From NCBI GenBank assembly GCA_003991915.1, contig RQTK01000320.1, forward strand, positions 143,381 through 207,380: DNA of 64,000 nucleotides. The letters are read 5' to 3'. Positions 1-15,090 of this stretch are shown here, piece by piece; the first letter of the stretch is position 1; the number at the start of each line of letters is the position of its first letter. Position numbers and translations under genes: made by a program. The stretch comes from Elysia chlorotica (taxonomy: Eukaryota > Mollusca > Gastropoda > Plakobranchidae). The notes beneath the pieces were generated by a model, which was given only the letters and a program-made list of their open reading frames with translations, did no database searches and was not told where the DNA came from.

Positions 1-111
1 CTCTCTCTCTCTCTCACTGTCTGTCTGCCTTTCTATATGTCTGTCTGTCTCTCACTATGTCGCTCTTTGTCTATGTCCGTCTGTCTGTCTGTCTCTGTCT
101 CTGTCTCTCTG

Positions 112-162
<51 letters not shown>
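1..162. repeat. (CT)n / (CTGT)n microsatellite at window edge
   Basis: Almost pure CT dinucleotides mixed with CTGT units, cut by the window start. Low-complexity; no coding meaning. Confidence 0.9.
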
Positions 163-163
<1 letters not shown>

Positions 164-1646
164 GTATATATAAATCTTAATACATTTTTGACAGATGCAA
201 TGAAAAAAATCAACTATCGTCTTGAACGTTATGTGTGAAATAAAAATGCGAGTTATATTAGCAGCATAGTAAGATTATTTCTGATCATCAAAGACTAGGA
301 TATATATTTTGTGCATTGTTGATACCATCGTTGTTGTTTGTTCTTGTAACATAACACGAAATTATTAGCTCTTAAGATTGGGATTAACTTTGTTGGCCAT
401 GTAAGAGCATCCGCATTTTCCTAAAAACATTCTTTAAAAAATCAAACAACAACAAAGTAATAAAACGTCATATACATAGGCGGCTGATGAGTCTGGTGCA
501 AATCTTGTCACCTGCATATTTAAGAAAATTGGTTGCAACAAGTCTCTCCAATAATTTCATATCCTTAAAAAAATTCAGTTTAATTTGATCTTATTTTCGT
601 GTCTCATATCATAAGTTTCCGTTCTTTTCCATTTTACTTTCATTTTACTGTTTCTCTGTGTGGCGTGTTTTTGTATGTTTTGTTTTGAGTTTGGTTATCT
701 TTCGTCGTTTTTCATGTAGATCTTGAGAGGTGTCTGGGTTTTTCTTTTTTCTTTTTTTTTTTTTTGAAAGTCTGATCTTCAGGTGTGAAGTGTTATTTCA
801 AAAGTGCGAGTTGCTTTATCGTGGAAATTAAGTGCTTTGATAACCTTGGTTACGTGCAGCGCGCAGTCCGCGTATTCCGCCTTCCGTTAAAAAAGAGCGA
901 TTTTTATTCAGTAAGGCACCTGGCACGTTCTGCTTCGTTTTCCTTCGATCTCCGTTGTATCGTATTAAAAAAATAACATTACATAGTATTGGATTTGTCC
1001 AAATTTAGTGTTACATTTGACATTGGTGCGGAGTTCGGACAAAATATTTAATAGATACTCCCTGTGTGTGGCAGGATTCCCATTCCCCTCCCCGACCCCC
1101 TGTTAAGTGAATATCATGGGTGAGTACGCTGAAATGTGCATGCCATGTATTGCAGTCGATTCCAGAACTAACCTACAAAACAGCTCGACGAACCGTTTTA
1201 ACACGGGCTGTATATCTAGGTTAGTACCGGTATGGGAAAACCATAATCCCTCGACATCGTTTTCTTCGTTTTGAGATGGCTCAACTACACTCCCTGAGTC
1301 AGTGGGCCTAAAGGGGCTGCCAAACTAAATTCAGCCTCAGAATATTTTTTGAAAAAACATTGCGCTGCTCTCATATTATAACCAAAATGTACTCTTTTGT
1401 AGCTTGTAGTTGAACAACATATCCGCGTTAAGTATAATATAAGAACCAAATTCTTCTATGACCAATGTGTCGACTGTTTGGATAGCACAATGATCAGATT
1501 AATTCTTTGATGAACAAAAAAATGCTTGAGCTTGGTTACCGAGCGGTGCAACGACAGGGAGAGTTATTTCGCCTGCTATCGGCAACAACCAACAGGTTTA
1601 TGTTGAGAGCCAAGACAAACATTCACACGCAGCAGAGCAGCAAAAC

Positions 1647-1650
<4 letters not shown>

Positions 1651-1694
<44 letters not shown>

Positions 1695-2000
1695 TGTGTG
1701 TGTTGAGTTGAGTTGGTTTAACGTTCAACGTGGACACTAAAAAGGCTAAATTGTGAACGTGCCCCAAGACTGACGCCTGACAATTTTATGTGCTGCCCAC
1801 ACGAGACAGCGCGGGGATAATACTCTCCTGTTTCAGCCTGTCACGTTATTTTAATACCGACTCAATCAGTTACAGGAAACGAAATTGGACAAATAAATCT
1901 GCCGATCGTGGGATTCAAACCGTCGACCTCTCAATCTGGAGATCAACGCTCTACCACTTTAGACAGTTCGCTCCCAGAGAGAGGAGGGAAGGATAAGAAA

Positions 2001-2054
<54 letters not shown>
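1651..2054 (-). repeat. tRNA-derived SINE-like element (family 1) between two (GA)n arrays
   Basis: Read on the minus strand, the head near 1985 carries an A-box-like stretch (GTGGTAGAGCGTTGA) and a B-box-like GGTTTGAATCCC (1912-1923). The family body follows, and the tail near 1760 contains the shared motif ACAATTTTATGTG in reverse reading. (GA)n arrays lie at both ends (about 1651-1691 and 2006-2054). The same head, body and tail recur near 10.9, 12.6, 35.2, 36.3, 42.5, 43.0, 57.1 and 63.4 kb. SINE identity is inferred from the Pol III boxes and the repetition. Confidence 0.65.
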
Positions 2055-2056
<2 letters not shown>

Positions 2057-3264
2057 TACAATTACCATCGATCCGCTTCAGATTTCAATCTTGATTAATT
2101 GAAAAAGACCATTACACGTAGTACTGTGTATACCTTTGCTATTTTGCGTAAAGGCTCAAATTATAGATTATATAATTTATTTTATGGCTTCAGTGTTTAA
2201 AGAAAAGTCTACGTTGGCGAAGGATACCCTTGTATTGATTTTTATAGACAGGCAGATCGTCCTAATATACACGTAGGCCTTCATACAATGGCGCCTCAGC
2301 CATCCCGGAGAATATAGATCTACAGCTAAACCCCGTTGATTGGGGTTGAGCCATAACTCTCAACAGGAATAGCATATTAACCGAAGTGAGTTATGAAGAG
2401 AGGATTGTCTAAATGAGTAAACGTTTCTTAAGCCTGTTAGAAGATCTAATCTAAAAGGAAGAGTGGAGAGAATTGAAAATTGTTGTAAGCTGATAGATTA
2501 CAGAATTATTTGGTTTGTTCGTTTTTTTGTATGATTTTTTTGTGTGCGTTTTTGTTGGGATATCTTTTTTTTTTTTGGGGGGGGGGGGGGCATGTGTGTG
2601 GAAAGGGGGAAATCATTTTGAAATTTGTGAAATTTATGATATTTCATTTTTTAATGTTCGTCGTCTACGTAGGGAGGCCTTATGGCACATTGCTTGTGTT
2701 AGAACGTTTCCTAACCTAGTGACAGATACAATGCTGGATATAAAGCTGTCAGAAGTAATAAATCGATTCCTCACCCCTTCTGGAAAATTGTTATGGAAAG
2801 TTCACTTCTCAGCAAAATCTTGGCAAAACTCACTGTCTTGGTTCATCAATATCTAGATTCTAGATACCCCCTTTCAGTCAGTTTTCTTCTTTCGAGGTTT
2901 AAGCATTCGTAAGACATTATCTCTTAGTAGATATCTTCGTATTTATATGGACATACTTATGCAGCTTACGATTATCCTCTAAGACGGTTTTAAAATTGCA
3001 TCAGATCTCCTTATAATCTTCTGAAATAAGGCTTATCAACAATCAGTTAAAAGGAAACCAAAGACACTACAGCTCCTCCCCTTCCGTCCCTCCCTATCCC
3101 CTGCAAACACGCAGCACATTTATAATAATTATTTACATTTAAATTCTTTATTGAGTTAATTCATGAGCAAAAAAAAAAATATCGTTGCAGTCGGGTATAA
3201 AGACTTATCCCTTTAAAAAAGATAAACTTCATTAGTTTACGTTCCCATTTTCCTACAAATCACG

Positions 3265-3345
3265 CGCGGAGTCAGAGCATCAGGTGAAGATCGAACCTGG
3301 AATCCCTTGTTGGTAGGTACAGAGCTGTCTGGCATCCTCATGAGT
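3265..3345 (-). repeat. tRNA-like repeat head (family 2)
   Basis: On the minus strand this reads AGGATGCCAGACAGCTC at the 5' end and a B-box-like GGTTCGATC further on. Similar heads starting near GATGCCAG or GTGCCAG occur at 25520-25595 and 51436-51515. It looks like a tRNA-derived SINE head different from family 1. Confidence 0.45.
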
Positions 3346-4132
3346 ACTTGTGACCCTTTCAACGGCTTTTGGGTCAAATCCAATGTTTCATACTGTACCT
3401 ACTACATATCTTGTCATAAAAGATTTAAAAAGAAAACAAAAGAACAACAAGAAACCTATCGTTGCGGCCGCGACCAGTTAATATAAGTCAGTCATAACTA
3501 GGCAGATAGGGTAACCTCATCTAACTACGACCGATGCCAAACTTTGACCTTTTTTTTTAAAACAATTCGCTCTTTAGTACAGTTATTTTGGTTTGCCCAT
3601 AGTGAAACAAAAACATAGGCCGAAGTTAATTGAGCTTACTCCCAAGTGTCGCTGGACTGGGGTTGCACAGGGTCAGTCAAATTTTAGGAAACTGATAAGT
3701 ATAACCCAGCGTAATAATTATGGTTTTGTGAAAACGATACGGCGCAAACATGCTGTTTATGTGACAGCACACTGGCTGCCCACCGCATTGCCAGCGTCCC
3801 ATTCACAGGTCGCCACTTGACAGAAAATCTAGGCTTACTTACAGGCATAGAGATACTCCTTACGTGCAGGTTAATTTCACACCTCCTCGGGCACCGTATC
3901 TCGTTGCCCTCGGTGTCAAGTGTGTTTGACTCATGGCTGTTTCCGGCCATCGACACAAAATGACCAGGTTGTTGAGCTGAGTATAGAAGTGGGCCTGTTT
4001 CTGTAGCAAACCTCATAGAATTGTTCAGGACAGTAACCTAACATAGGAGTGACCACCAAGCTGAGGGGTACGGTGCTATCCAGCGATTGGCACTTGAGAT
4101 TGAAAAGAAATGTTAAGCGCAGGGAGGAAAGA

Positions 4133-4370
<238 letters not shown>

Positions 4371-5124
4371 AAAAATATAGAGAGAAAGAGAAAGAAACAG
4401 ACAGACAGAGAAGGAACAGAGACAGAGAGATAGAGAGAGAGAAGAACAAAGACACAAAGCAAGATAGCCAGAGACAATCACAAGAGGCTTGTTGTATTTA
4501 TAGCCCGCTGCTTGAGGGGTGCATTCAATCCCTATTGTTTCTCTTAAGCAGAGATAAAGGTTGTCTTAGAAAACAGAGAGGCATTGCACCAAGATTTCGC
4601 ACTCAAACTATCCACGTATCTCAAACACTGATAATTTTAATGGAAAAAAGTTGTGTTAAGATTACTGAATTTCTGCCACGAGTGACAGAAAATTGGGGAC
4701 CCATCACCTTCAATGTCTGCGTATAATCTCATTTATTTTGAAAGGGAAACAGTGATATAAAAAGTCAGAGCAAATTAAATAAAAAAAAATTCTAAATGAA
4801 TATGATCTTTTCTCACAACTAAAACATGTATTCTAGTGTGCTTTCGCTGCACACACACATACATATAGACTTAAACACATTACTTGTATCTTCATTTCAA
4901 TTTTCTTTATTTTTTCATTACTTTTGCAATCTGTTTAAACATGTTTCCCTACCCTATTTCCCCCTTTCTTCTCTCGCTCTACGTCCTAGTTAAAGCCTTT
5001 TTATTTCTTTTTTCGGTAGCGAATGTATCATAATTATATGATGCTCTTTTCTCTCCATCTTGACAATGTTTCATTATATTTCCCTTTTCATTATATTTCC
5101 CTTTTCCCAATTGTCTCTCTTTTC

Positions 5125-5129
<5 letters not shown>

Positions 5130-5209
<80 letters not shown>
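5130..5209. repeat. (CT)39 microsatellite
   Basis: Nearly perfect CT dinucleotide array of about 78 bp. Confidence 0.9.
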
Positions 5210-5212
<3 letters not shown>

Positions 5213-8200
5213 CTCTCTTTCAGCGTTTCTAACGCAATCTCAAATATTGTAGTACATCATATTCTTTTTCTTTGAAAAAAAATGTCTTCGTTTATCCATC
5301 GGATTTTTTCTTTTTTCTTCTCGAAATTTTCAACAAAGTGTAACCCCGAATTGCGCAATAAATACAATTACAGGTATTTTAAAGGCCGTTATGTTTGAGA
5401 GAAGTAGGGGGAAAAGGAGAGGGAGAAGGAGATAGATACAGACAAAGATAATAGTGTGATAGAAGACAGACAGGTAAAAAGACATACATGCAGTATAGAA
5501 TTCACAGTGATCCTCTTTGCTCTCAGCTTATGATAATTTAAAATGCACGTCTGTGTTTACTTGGTTTAGTAGTGGCCCTTGTACATGAATGGCTAGGCTG
5601 CTTCTGTTAGCCTCCAAGGTACGGGGTGTATTCTTAGTTTAATACTATGGAGAGCGAATTATGTATAGCCTTTTCAAGTTTAAATCCATTTAAAGAGGCT
5701 CATCCAAATAATACATGTATTGTGAAACTACCCCAAACGCTTCTTAATATTAGAGATATATTACAAAGATCTTAGTTGTTGGTTGTTGTTTTTTTTACTA
5801 TTGGAGAGTAAGAAAGGGAGAGAGAAGAAGACCAGAGACAAAAAACAGAGACAGACAGACAAGCAGTAAGACAGACGGACAGACAGATGGAGGAAGAAGA
5901 AAGAAGGTTTCGAAGGTAAAATTATAATAAAAGGGACATGTTTCAGAAATATATATATAAGCACCGCAAAGTAAAAGGAAAGAGAAGAAGGGAATCAAAA
6001 TTGCTGGCAGTGGATTATGTTCTCAATGTTTTACATGGCTTCAAGACTATGTACATGTATTTTTGGGTGAAAGTAAAACCGGTATTATCCCTTTTAGCTA
6101 CTCCTCAAATAGAAAAAACGATAAAGAAAAATGAAAAGAAAGACGTAACAACGAATGTCTTAGCGGCGTATGGCATGCGTACATAATATACGTCTTTATT
6201 CTCTGTTTTATATCTCAGGTTGAATCAGAACTTGATGTCTCGCTAGATCAGAGAGAAAACAAGGCTGCCTTTACCATGATAGTGCAGGCGATATTTCATC
6301 ATCAATCAGTTAAAACATGATACGGTTAAAGCATAATAGTTCAGATTCCTTGTCTTCGTTTAGACTTCAGCCGTAACATTTTTGTTGTTGTTGTTGCTGC
6401 TGCTGCTGCTGTTGTTGCTCTGGTTAAGTTGACCTCTACTTAGGCTGACCCGCGGTACTTCTTGCTTTACACTGATTTGGATCGCCAGACATTGTCAAGT
6501 CAAGCAAAAGGAAGACTACCGTGACATAAGAGTCTGCGCTAAATTATAATAATTAACAAGAAAAAAAAACAAGCCTCTCTTTGTGATGCTTTCGACTTGT
6601 AAGACGAGGACAACAGTACAAAAACCTATTGGCGCTTTTTTATCTGAATTTTTAGTTGGATCTCATTGTCCCCTTTACAACAATAATCACTGCATTTTTC
6701 CACAAGCCAGACTTATGCCATGATTGTAGAGTAATCAAAGCCAATTGACGATATTATTGTTATTCTGTTTCTGATTACACTTCAGCAGAGATACGCACTC
6801 ATATTTGAGAAACTAAGAACTGTAGCCTTAGCTTGTAGGGGTGACGTGAGGGCGTTTGGGGTGTGCCATTTCCTACTGTGTTATGTTGTGCAAGTGACTG
6901 TGTTCGGTTTCCCTCCTTCTTCCCTCTGTTAGTTTAACTGGCGTCCTTGAAGCATCTCTTAAACTGAATGTAAAACTAAGGCCTTCTTAAGATTCTCCGT
7001 CGGCATTTGTTTTCGGTTAATGTATGAGACTACTTATCCCAATTGACTCGTCTTAAATTCGTATGCAAAATGAATCTACGTCTTTCATACATGAACTGAT
7101 AGAAGATTTGTCTGTTAGTCCCTGAACCTTCTTATTTTCAGTTGTTCATGTATTTTACGGCGAGATTTGGTACTATCAGATGGTGAGTTATTTTTATTTT
7201 TCGTACGATTTTATTGTTATTGGTTTTGAAGGGACGAATAGATCTTGGTTGTCACTGCACTTTTTAAGCTCTATACTGTGGATCCTTCTAGCTTAACTGG
7301 GAACACCATGATTGATTGGCGATTACTTCTGTATACATAATGCTATCAAGTATGACTGCCATGATTCCTACTGGGATTCTTGAAACGTGATGCCATCATC
7401 TGAAATCTCACGCTACACGTTACTTTGACTACTCAGTATAACTTTTTTTTAGACTGGTCTGCGCTGAGCGCTCTCGATCTTTACTCTCAACTTCATTGCG
7501 CTTTCCATGTACGATTTATGAGTGCTCTTTTCAGGAACTGTTAGTAAAACTACTCATAGGCATTAATTACTACAAGATGTCAGCGGGCACTATTGCACTT
7601 CCACTAAGGCTGACATTTTCCTTTGTTTGCTTAAAGTGTAGAATTAGAGATGACCGACAGAGATGAAGATAACCTCTATGGTGTTTTTTACTTCTTCTAC
7701 AACGCTATTTCCGCTGTTTTGCCATGAAATCAGAATGTTTATTTTGAGAGAGAAGAAAACAGAAGCAGAGACGCAGAGAGTGAGAGAGAGAGAGAGAGAG
7801 TTTGATATAGAAGGAGAGAGAATGAGAGATAAAGAGAGAATGAGATTGAGAGCGAGGAAGAATGAGAGGGAGAGAAAGAATGAAAGGCCCAAGGGAGAGA
7901 ACGAGACCACGTTCAACTTCCTGAACTATTCTGTTTATCATCTTTTATTGTTTTGTGTGCATAAGTTATATTAAAAGGTTGTTCTTCTTTTTTTTAATCT
8001 TACAAATGCCATTATTTTGGTACTTACAGGAAGGAGTGGGCATTAATTTATGTTTACAAAATGTAATGTTCTTGATGAAAAATTGTAACACACCAAATTG
8101 AGCTATTGCTGCGACACATTATGCTTCAAACAGCTATCGAAATATTAAAGGGGTTTTAAAATAAAGAAGATAAAGAAATATAGGAAAGGTAAAATTAGAA

Positions 8201-10025
8201 AACTTCTGTTACATGTACAAAACGGAAATATGCTTTATGTAGCATCATGAGATGACGAATCGGCCTTGACACTTTAATTGCCTTCTCTAACCCATTCTTC
8301 TCGTTTTGCTCCGTATGATGAAGATATGACAAACATGTATTTCAGAGGGAGCAGCGCTTGCTGTTAATTGAACTGCATATCTGAAGCTGAGTGCTTAGAG
8401 CATGACTCCTCCTAGAGTGCAACCTACTACCCTAAGACCAGGTGATACTGGCGTACTAAACCATACTCTTCCCCCCGCCACTCGCTTGATTGAGCTGTTC
8501 GTTTCTTTCCCCGGTCCTGAGCTGCGCTTCCGGAATCGAAATAAAAGATATAAAAGTGTTGGGTTTTTGTAACCGTCGACATGTTTGCTTGAAGTTTAAA
8601 GATACCGGCAATGTTTCCCCCCGAGACTATGCTCCGCAGGTGAAGTTGTATCATGTGGTGTTGCATTCTTATTCTTCTCTTTTCCTTTTAAAAATATTTT
8701 TACAAGTGAGTAATACATTTTGTACATTTTCCCCCGTGGACTGCGAATACGTATCTCAAAATCTTGCTGTCTTATTAATGACCAAAACTGTTATTATTGG
8801 CAGATGATGAAGTATACCTCTAAAAGGAGAGAAGGAAGTGGAGGAGGAGGAGCTTGAGAAGGACGAGAAAGATGGTTGAAAAGGCGGAGAAGTAAGGCCA
8901 TGGAGGAAAGAAGGATGGAGAACGATGAGGAGGATAAAGACGAACAATAATTTTACAATTTATGTAGTGATGCTTGTTGGAAATCACTATTTTTTCTCAG
9001 CATTGCATTATATCACTGTTTGGATTTATAATTAGTATGCTTGACAGTTGAAATAATTATGTTTGAGGAGTGAAATAGACTGGGAAGTTGTAAAAAAAAC
9101 AACGTTTTATTAGAATTAGTGAGGTTTGAATGGGTTTTTCCTTCCTTTTTAAGAGGTTCATTTGCAGAAAATAAAAATAAAAGTTACATTACTTTGGATT
9201 TGCTGCGCTTGATAACAGTTTTATTATTATTTAGTTTATCGTAAGTGGCACGTAGAGAGCAGTCACTGCTCAAGTCTCTCTCGACCTCTGCTTTCAGAAC
9301 ATAATTATTCATATAGATCTAGCAAAGATTGCTGGGCGTCATAGATGACTGTTTCTTGCGGCCTAGACTGGTAAACGAGCATGGGTTTGTTTTCGTTTTT
9401 GTATTTTTTTTTTGTGGGTTTCTTTTCTTGTTTTGTTTTGTTGTTTTTTGTGGTCGACGTCGTCTTTTCAAAAAAGAAAAACTTCTCCCATTTCCCTTCT
9501 TTTAGTAATTCTTTTTGTTTTGTTTTGTTTTCTTTTTTTTAAATAGGCGAGTAAAAGAGGCTGACTCATTTTGACAAACCCATTATGAACGATTTACTCC
9601 TTCACATTTCCTATATGCCTACACCTTTGTCGAGGCGTATGGGGCTGGGATGGGATTGACTGAAAGAGCGTAAGAAAAAGCAACGTTGCGTTGGGTGGGG
9701 GAGGCCCCGGTTTATTATTGGCGCACTGTAGAACGCAAAAATAAATGTCCCGGGACCAGGGGAGGCAATTGTAGCACACCGACTAGCGCTGACTAGATTA
9801 GATTAGATCCATGTCTTGGGCCCTGTGGTTGCAGTAGAGATTTTATCCTCTGCGTTTTTCGACACTACTCTTTGCATCTTTTGTTCAGTCTAATAATCTT
9901 CTCAATTGTTGGAGTACAATTTGCTCTTGTCTATGATTTGGTGTGTGATAAAAGAAAAAACAACATAGATTTGGATCTATTCGAGTAAAGCCCTTTTCAG
10001 CATCTATAATTATATTGCTAGAATC

Positions 10026-10043
10026 ATGGAAGAACATGACGGG
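10026..10043 (+). CDS. Candidate alternative first coding exon (MEEHDG)
   Basis: ATG GAA GAA CAT GAC GGG is followed directly by GTAAGTG, a near-consensus donor, and ends in phase 0. The first recognised LIM exon at 20248 also begins in phase 0, so the two could join in frame to give a short FHL-like N terminus with only half of the first LIM domain, as FHL proteins have. Nothing else supports it. ATG followed by a good donor can arise by chance in 20 kb. Confidence 0.2.
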
Positions 10044-10270
10044 GTAAGTGTTTGTATATTCTTCGTGATATTTTAAAGAGCATATATATATTATAAGATT
10101 ATTACAGTAAAATTTTGTAAGATATATATATACACCGGTATATATATATCCTCTTTTTAAAGTTTAAAAAATAATTATACTTAAGATAAAAGTGCAGGAT
10201 TTATAACAAATCATGATTCATACAAATAACTATCCCCACCGCACCCTCACCTCCCACAATAAAAAAAACA

Positions 10271-10680
<410 letters not shown>

Positions 10681-10904
10681 AGAGAGGTGATCCTGCGCAT
10701 TAAAGATAAATAGATAAATTTAACAGAAAAGACTGCAAGCCTACCCGTGTTAAAAGGCACTTTGATTGAGTACATAAGATTACTTTACCAGGGCTACATG
10801 TTCAAGACACTTAACAAACTGAAGCCTTTGACTTATCAGTAGAATTGATTCCGTTGGTATCTTAACGTCTTAACGTATTATTACCCCCTTTAGATAGTAG
10901 CAAG

Positions 10905-11105
10905 GTTTTATTGTGCACGAGGCCCAGGACTAACGTCTGATAATTTAAATTGCTGCCACACAGGGATACCAGGACTTCTGTCTCAGCTAATCACCTTAAA
11001 CTGACACCGATCTACCTGTAGAGAATGAAATAGACAAAAAAAATTCGTGGGTTTGAAACCATGGAAAGACAAAAGATCTACCACTCGCGTCAGTTCGTCC
11101 CCGAT
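10905..11105 (-). repeat. SINE-like element, family 1
   Basis: Shares the family tail (a diverged form of the ACAATTTTATGTG motif), the GGGATACCAGGACTTC block and the CTGACACCGA block with the copies at 1.8, 36.2 and 63.4 kb. The tRNA-like head is at the right end on the minus strand (ATCTACCACT in plus reading near 11075). Confidence 0.6.
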
Positions 11106-12254
11106 TTATTACTGAAATTTGTTCTCTAAATTATTTGTTGGACCAGAATTGTTTATGTAAGTACGAGTCATGCCCACATGTTACCGTGGCTGTAATAAAT
11201 TAAGATGGTTAACGAGTTACTTCACGAGCAAATATTGAGTTCCCCATGTAAATTGTCTACTGTTCCATGTAACACATTGCTCCAACATAATTTATTTACT
11301 TTCAGGTCCAAACATTACTGTAATTTTTTTCATCAAGTTCACTTAGCATCTTTAAGGTAATTTGTCAATTTGAAGTGGGAAGTTTTCATGTTATAGTTTA
11401 TCTAAGTTCTGTTTTAGTTATATATCTAGTGGGAATCTCTTATCATTGTTTATTTGAAAACATATCACTTCAACCACTTATCTAATTCGAGCCTCTAACT
11501 CACGTATATTTACTACGTTTTTTTTTTTTCATACTCAACTCTCGGAGAGAAACTAGAAATATTTTGTGGGCCTAAAAAGCAAGGTCTGCCTGCTATTTCA
11601 GTAATATGCTTACAGTATCAACCGTACACAGATCTCATAGGTTACCCAAGTTAGACGAAATCTGATACACCCATAGCTTACTATAAGTACTCCATGGATA
11701 CACCACATATGATCATGATAAGATCGTGGAAATGAAAATGCATCAGCTGTGACTATTTTAGACCGTAATTGATATGGGATTGATTGATTGGCAGCGCTGG
11801 TTACCCCGGTCTTTCATTGTGAGCGACACGGTTAGTCCCCCTTACAAAAATAGACCGAATGGGGAGAAAAAAAACAAATGCGCACTGCGTGCCAAGTTGT
11901 CAACACAAAGGAATACAATTTCCCCCAGTATTACTAGGTTTTTGTATGGATTAGCAATGACACTCGAGAGTTTTCAGGTGTCACCATGACCTTTTGTGGC
12001 GAAATCCAAAAGGCGGGCCTGAGATTTAGGTATGAAACAAAAGTTGTGGTCGTCTGTGACACAGGGGTTGGGGGGGGGGGGGTCGAAATTGCCGTGCCCT
12101 TTTTTTATACATGTACCCTTTATGCTAACAATACACCAATAGTAGGCAGGTTAAATACAGGTTTGCAGCATAATTAGTGGGAAGATGGAAAAAAGGCGAA
12201 TAGGTTGATAGAAAAAGATAGATTCAGGTAAATGAATATATAGAAACAGTGTCT

Positions 12255-12257
<3 letters not shown>

Positions 12258-12311
<54 letters not shown>

Positions 12312-12315
12312 GGGT
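12258..12315. repeat. (GA)n followed by poly(G)
   Basis: About 42 bp of GA dinucleotides run straight into a run of 14 G at 12301-12314. Confidence 0.9.
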
Positions 12316-12515
12316 AGGGAGGGGGCAGTAACAGACAGACAGCTAATGTCAGATGAACACAGGTATACACTGAGAAAGAAAGAAGTAAGCTTTTCTTGGC
12401 ATGCTGTCAATTTCACCACAATCTTAGTTTATGCCTCTTTTTGTCCATGCAATGTGACTACGTTAGACCGAGGGTATGTGATTGAATAGTGAGACAGTTG
12501 AATCGTTCGCAGACG

Positions 12516-12670
12516 TTATGAGACTCGAACCCCACGAATTGCCGGTTGGTTGGTTTAGATGCTTGTTAACGTCCAACGCCCAACGTCCACTATGAAAGCT
12601 TTACTTTTGACGTATGACAATTTTATGTGCTGTCAGACATGAGACAGTGCAGGGTTACCAGGTTCGCTCC
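12516..12670 (-). repeat. SINE-like fragments, family 1
   Basis: A B-box fragment (ACTCGAACCCCAC in plus reading, about 12523-12535) lies directly beside the tail of a second copy (GACAATTTTATGTGCTG at about 12618-12634). Looks like one truncated copy next to another. Confidence 0.5.
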
Positions 12671-13511
12671 TCCTCCCTTGACTTAGAGGAAAGGAGGGGG
12701 GGGGGGTAATTTGTGTGTATATTGTTTTGCCTGTTGGGGCCTTTTCTTTTGTCAAATATAGATTGTTTTGTTCTGATCAAAAGGCATAACGAGATGTAAA
12801 AAGAAAATATATAAAAAAAACTATGTTAATGTACAAGACAGTATAAAAATTCGAAGTTCTCTTTTTCTTTTTCCATAAACGAACAGATATAGTTGCTCAT
12901 ACTGAAAAAAAATTGTTTTTTTCCCTCTTTTACTAATCCCTCATTCAATTTCCATTAACATCATTTTTTTTAGTGGGGGGAGGGGGGTATAAAAAAGAGA
13001 AGGTGGAGTTTATGTGTGATGGAGGACGGGGGTAAGAACATAGGGAAAGGATAATGAGGTACTGGAGAGACCCCAGACAGCAGCTGTATCTTTTCTGGGC
13101 TATAACGAGATGACAGGCCAGTGACACTTCTCACTGTGCTATCATTAGGTTTGAGTGGGGTCTGGTCCAAAAATTTGGGCGTTTAGTTTTAGCACATACA
13201 TTGTTTGAGGCAGTAACTTACAGTGTCAGATGCCATGTCTCTTCAGAGGCAGTACAAGGGCTTGTGATTCTTCAAGGTGTTCTTGAAGTTTTGTTCGCGC
13301 CACGTTCTTGTCAGTGTGGACGTGTTAGATCCTTCCCCTGCACTTCATGCTCTCCATCAAGTATTTGATGTGGTAGCGATTTATGGCAGTCGTTTTTGTT
13401 TCTTGAGTATAAAAATTAGAGAAAAATGCAACAAAGTTAATTTATTCGCAAAAGTATGGCACACATCACAGATGAAGCTCAGTCTCTCAGTCTACATGAT
13501 TGAATCATAAC

Positions 13512-13547
13512 AGTTGTTGCTGTTGTTGTTGTTGTTGTTGTTGTTGT

Positions 13548-13620
<73 letters not shown>

Positions 13621-13650
13621 AATGATGATGATGGTGGTGGTGGTTGTAGT
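13512..13650. repeat. (TTG)n-(ATG)n trinucleotide array
   Basis: About 12 TTG units run into about 28 ATG units, with a short GGT-rich end. The minus strand would encode poly-Gln/poly-His, but no gene structure surrounds it. Confidence 0.9.
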
Positions 13651-13779
13651 GGTGGTGGTGTAAATGATGATTCAGAGGGGAAGGAGGAGGGGGGGGGGGA
13701 GAAGATCCTGATGACAATGATGATTTTTATGACAGTTAAGATAATGTTAATGATTATGATGAGGACGAGAAATAAAATG

Positions 13780-13942
<163 letters not shown>

Positions 13943-14819
13943 TGTGTTGTTCTATGCGCTTGTGTAATTGTTTTTATATTGCATTCAAAGTTTTTGTAAG
14001 AAAAAAATGCCGTTACAATTTTATCTTGTAACCTTAATGTTTCAGTATGATAGAGGTCCTGTTCGTATTATAAGATCATGCTGATAGGAAAGAGAACGGA
14101 TGAATGGTCAGTAGTAATCGAATAGACCTGTGCCAGCCTTCAGAGTTAGCATGCCGCTTGCGACCCATCAAAGACAGATTGGAACCCGAAATTCTTTGTT
14201 ATTGAGAAATGGTATCATACTGAAACAACAAAACTCCTGATCAGTGAAAAGCTTAGGTTTAAAACCCTCCGTTTTTCATGACTATGCTCAAGAAAAGAGT
14301 AAACGTACATCTTAAGCTTGATAACACTGCGAGAATACTTCCTGTAGTAGTTATTTCTTCAAAACATAAATTCTTTTTATGTAAATGACGTAAAAAAAAA
14401 CTTTGGCTCGCCTTATCCTCACACACGGCAAAGATTTTTAAAAAAGTATGCATATTCAAACAAAGTAGAATAATATTTTTTTCTCTATCAATAGTAAAAT
14501 TGGAATTATGGTACTCATAACTTTATAAAATTTTATGCTGCAATGGATTTTAACGATACAAAATAATTTACGCTCCCCCCCCCTCCCCCTTTCTATTTTA
14601 TATCGTTTGTCGTGAAAACAAATCTGTTTTTTTTAAATCAAGATACAAACACATAAGCGGTAATTGGACGTGTGAGATTATGAAGATCATTTACGTTAAT
14701 CAAAGATAAACGGGCATTCCCAGTTCCTTATTGGTCTTGCTAACTCCAATTTTATGACTTTGATAAAGCACGAAGCTGGTGGGGAACAGTCAGTTACATG
14801 ATCGCCAAACACAAGTATG

Positions 14820-15090
<271 letters not shown>

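Noticed and set aside
2515-2856. 113-codon frame
   Set aside because: Starts in T- and G-runs, has no recognisable domain or splice signals, and resembles a chance frame.
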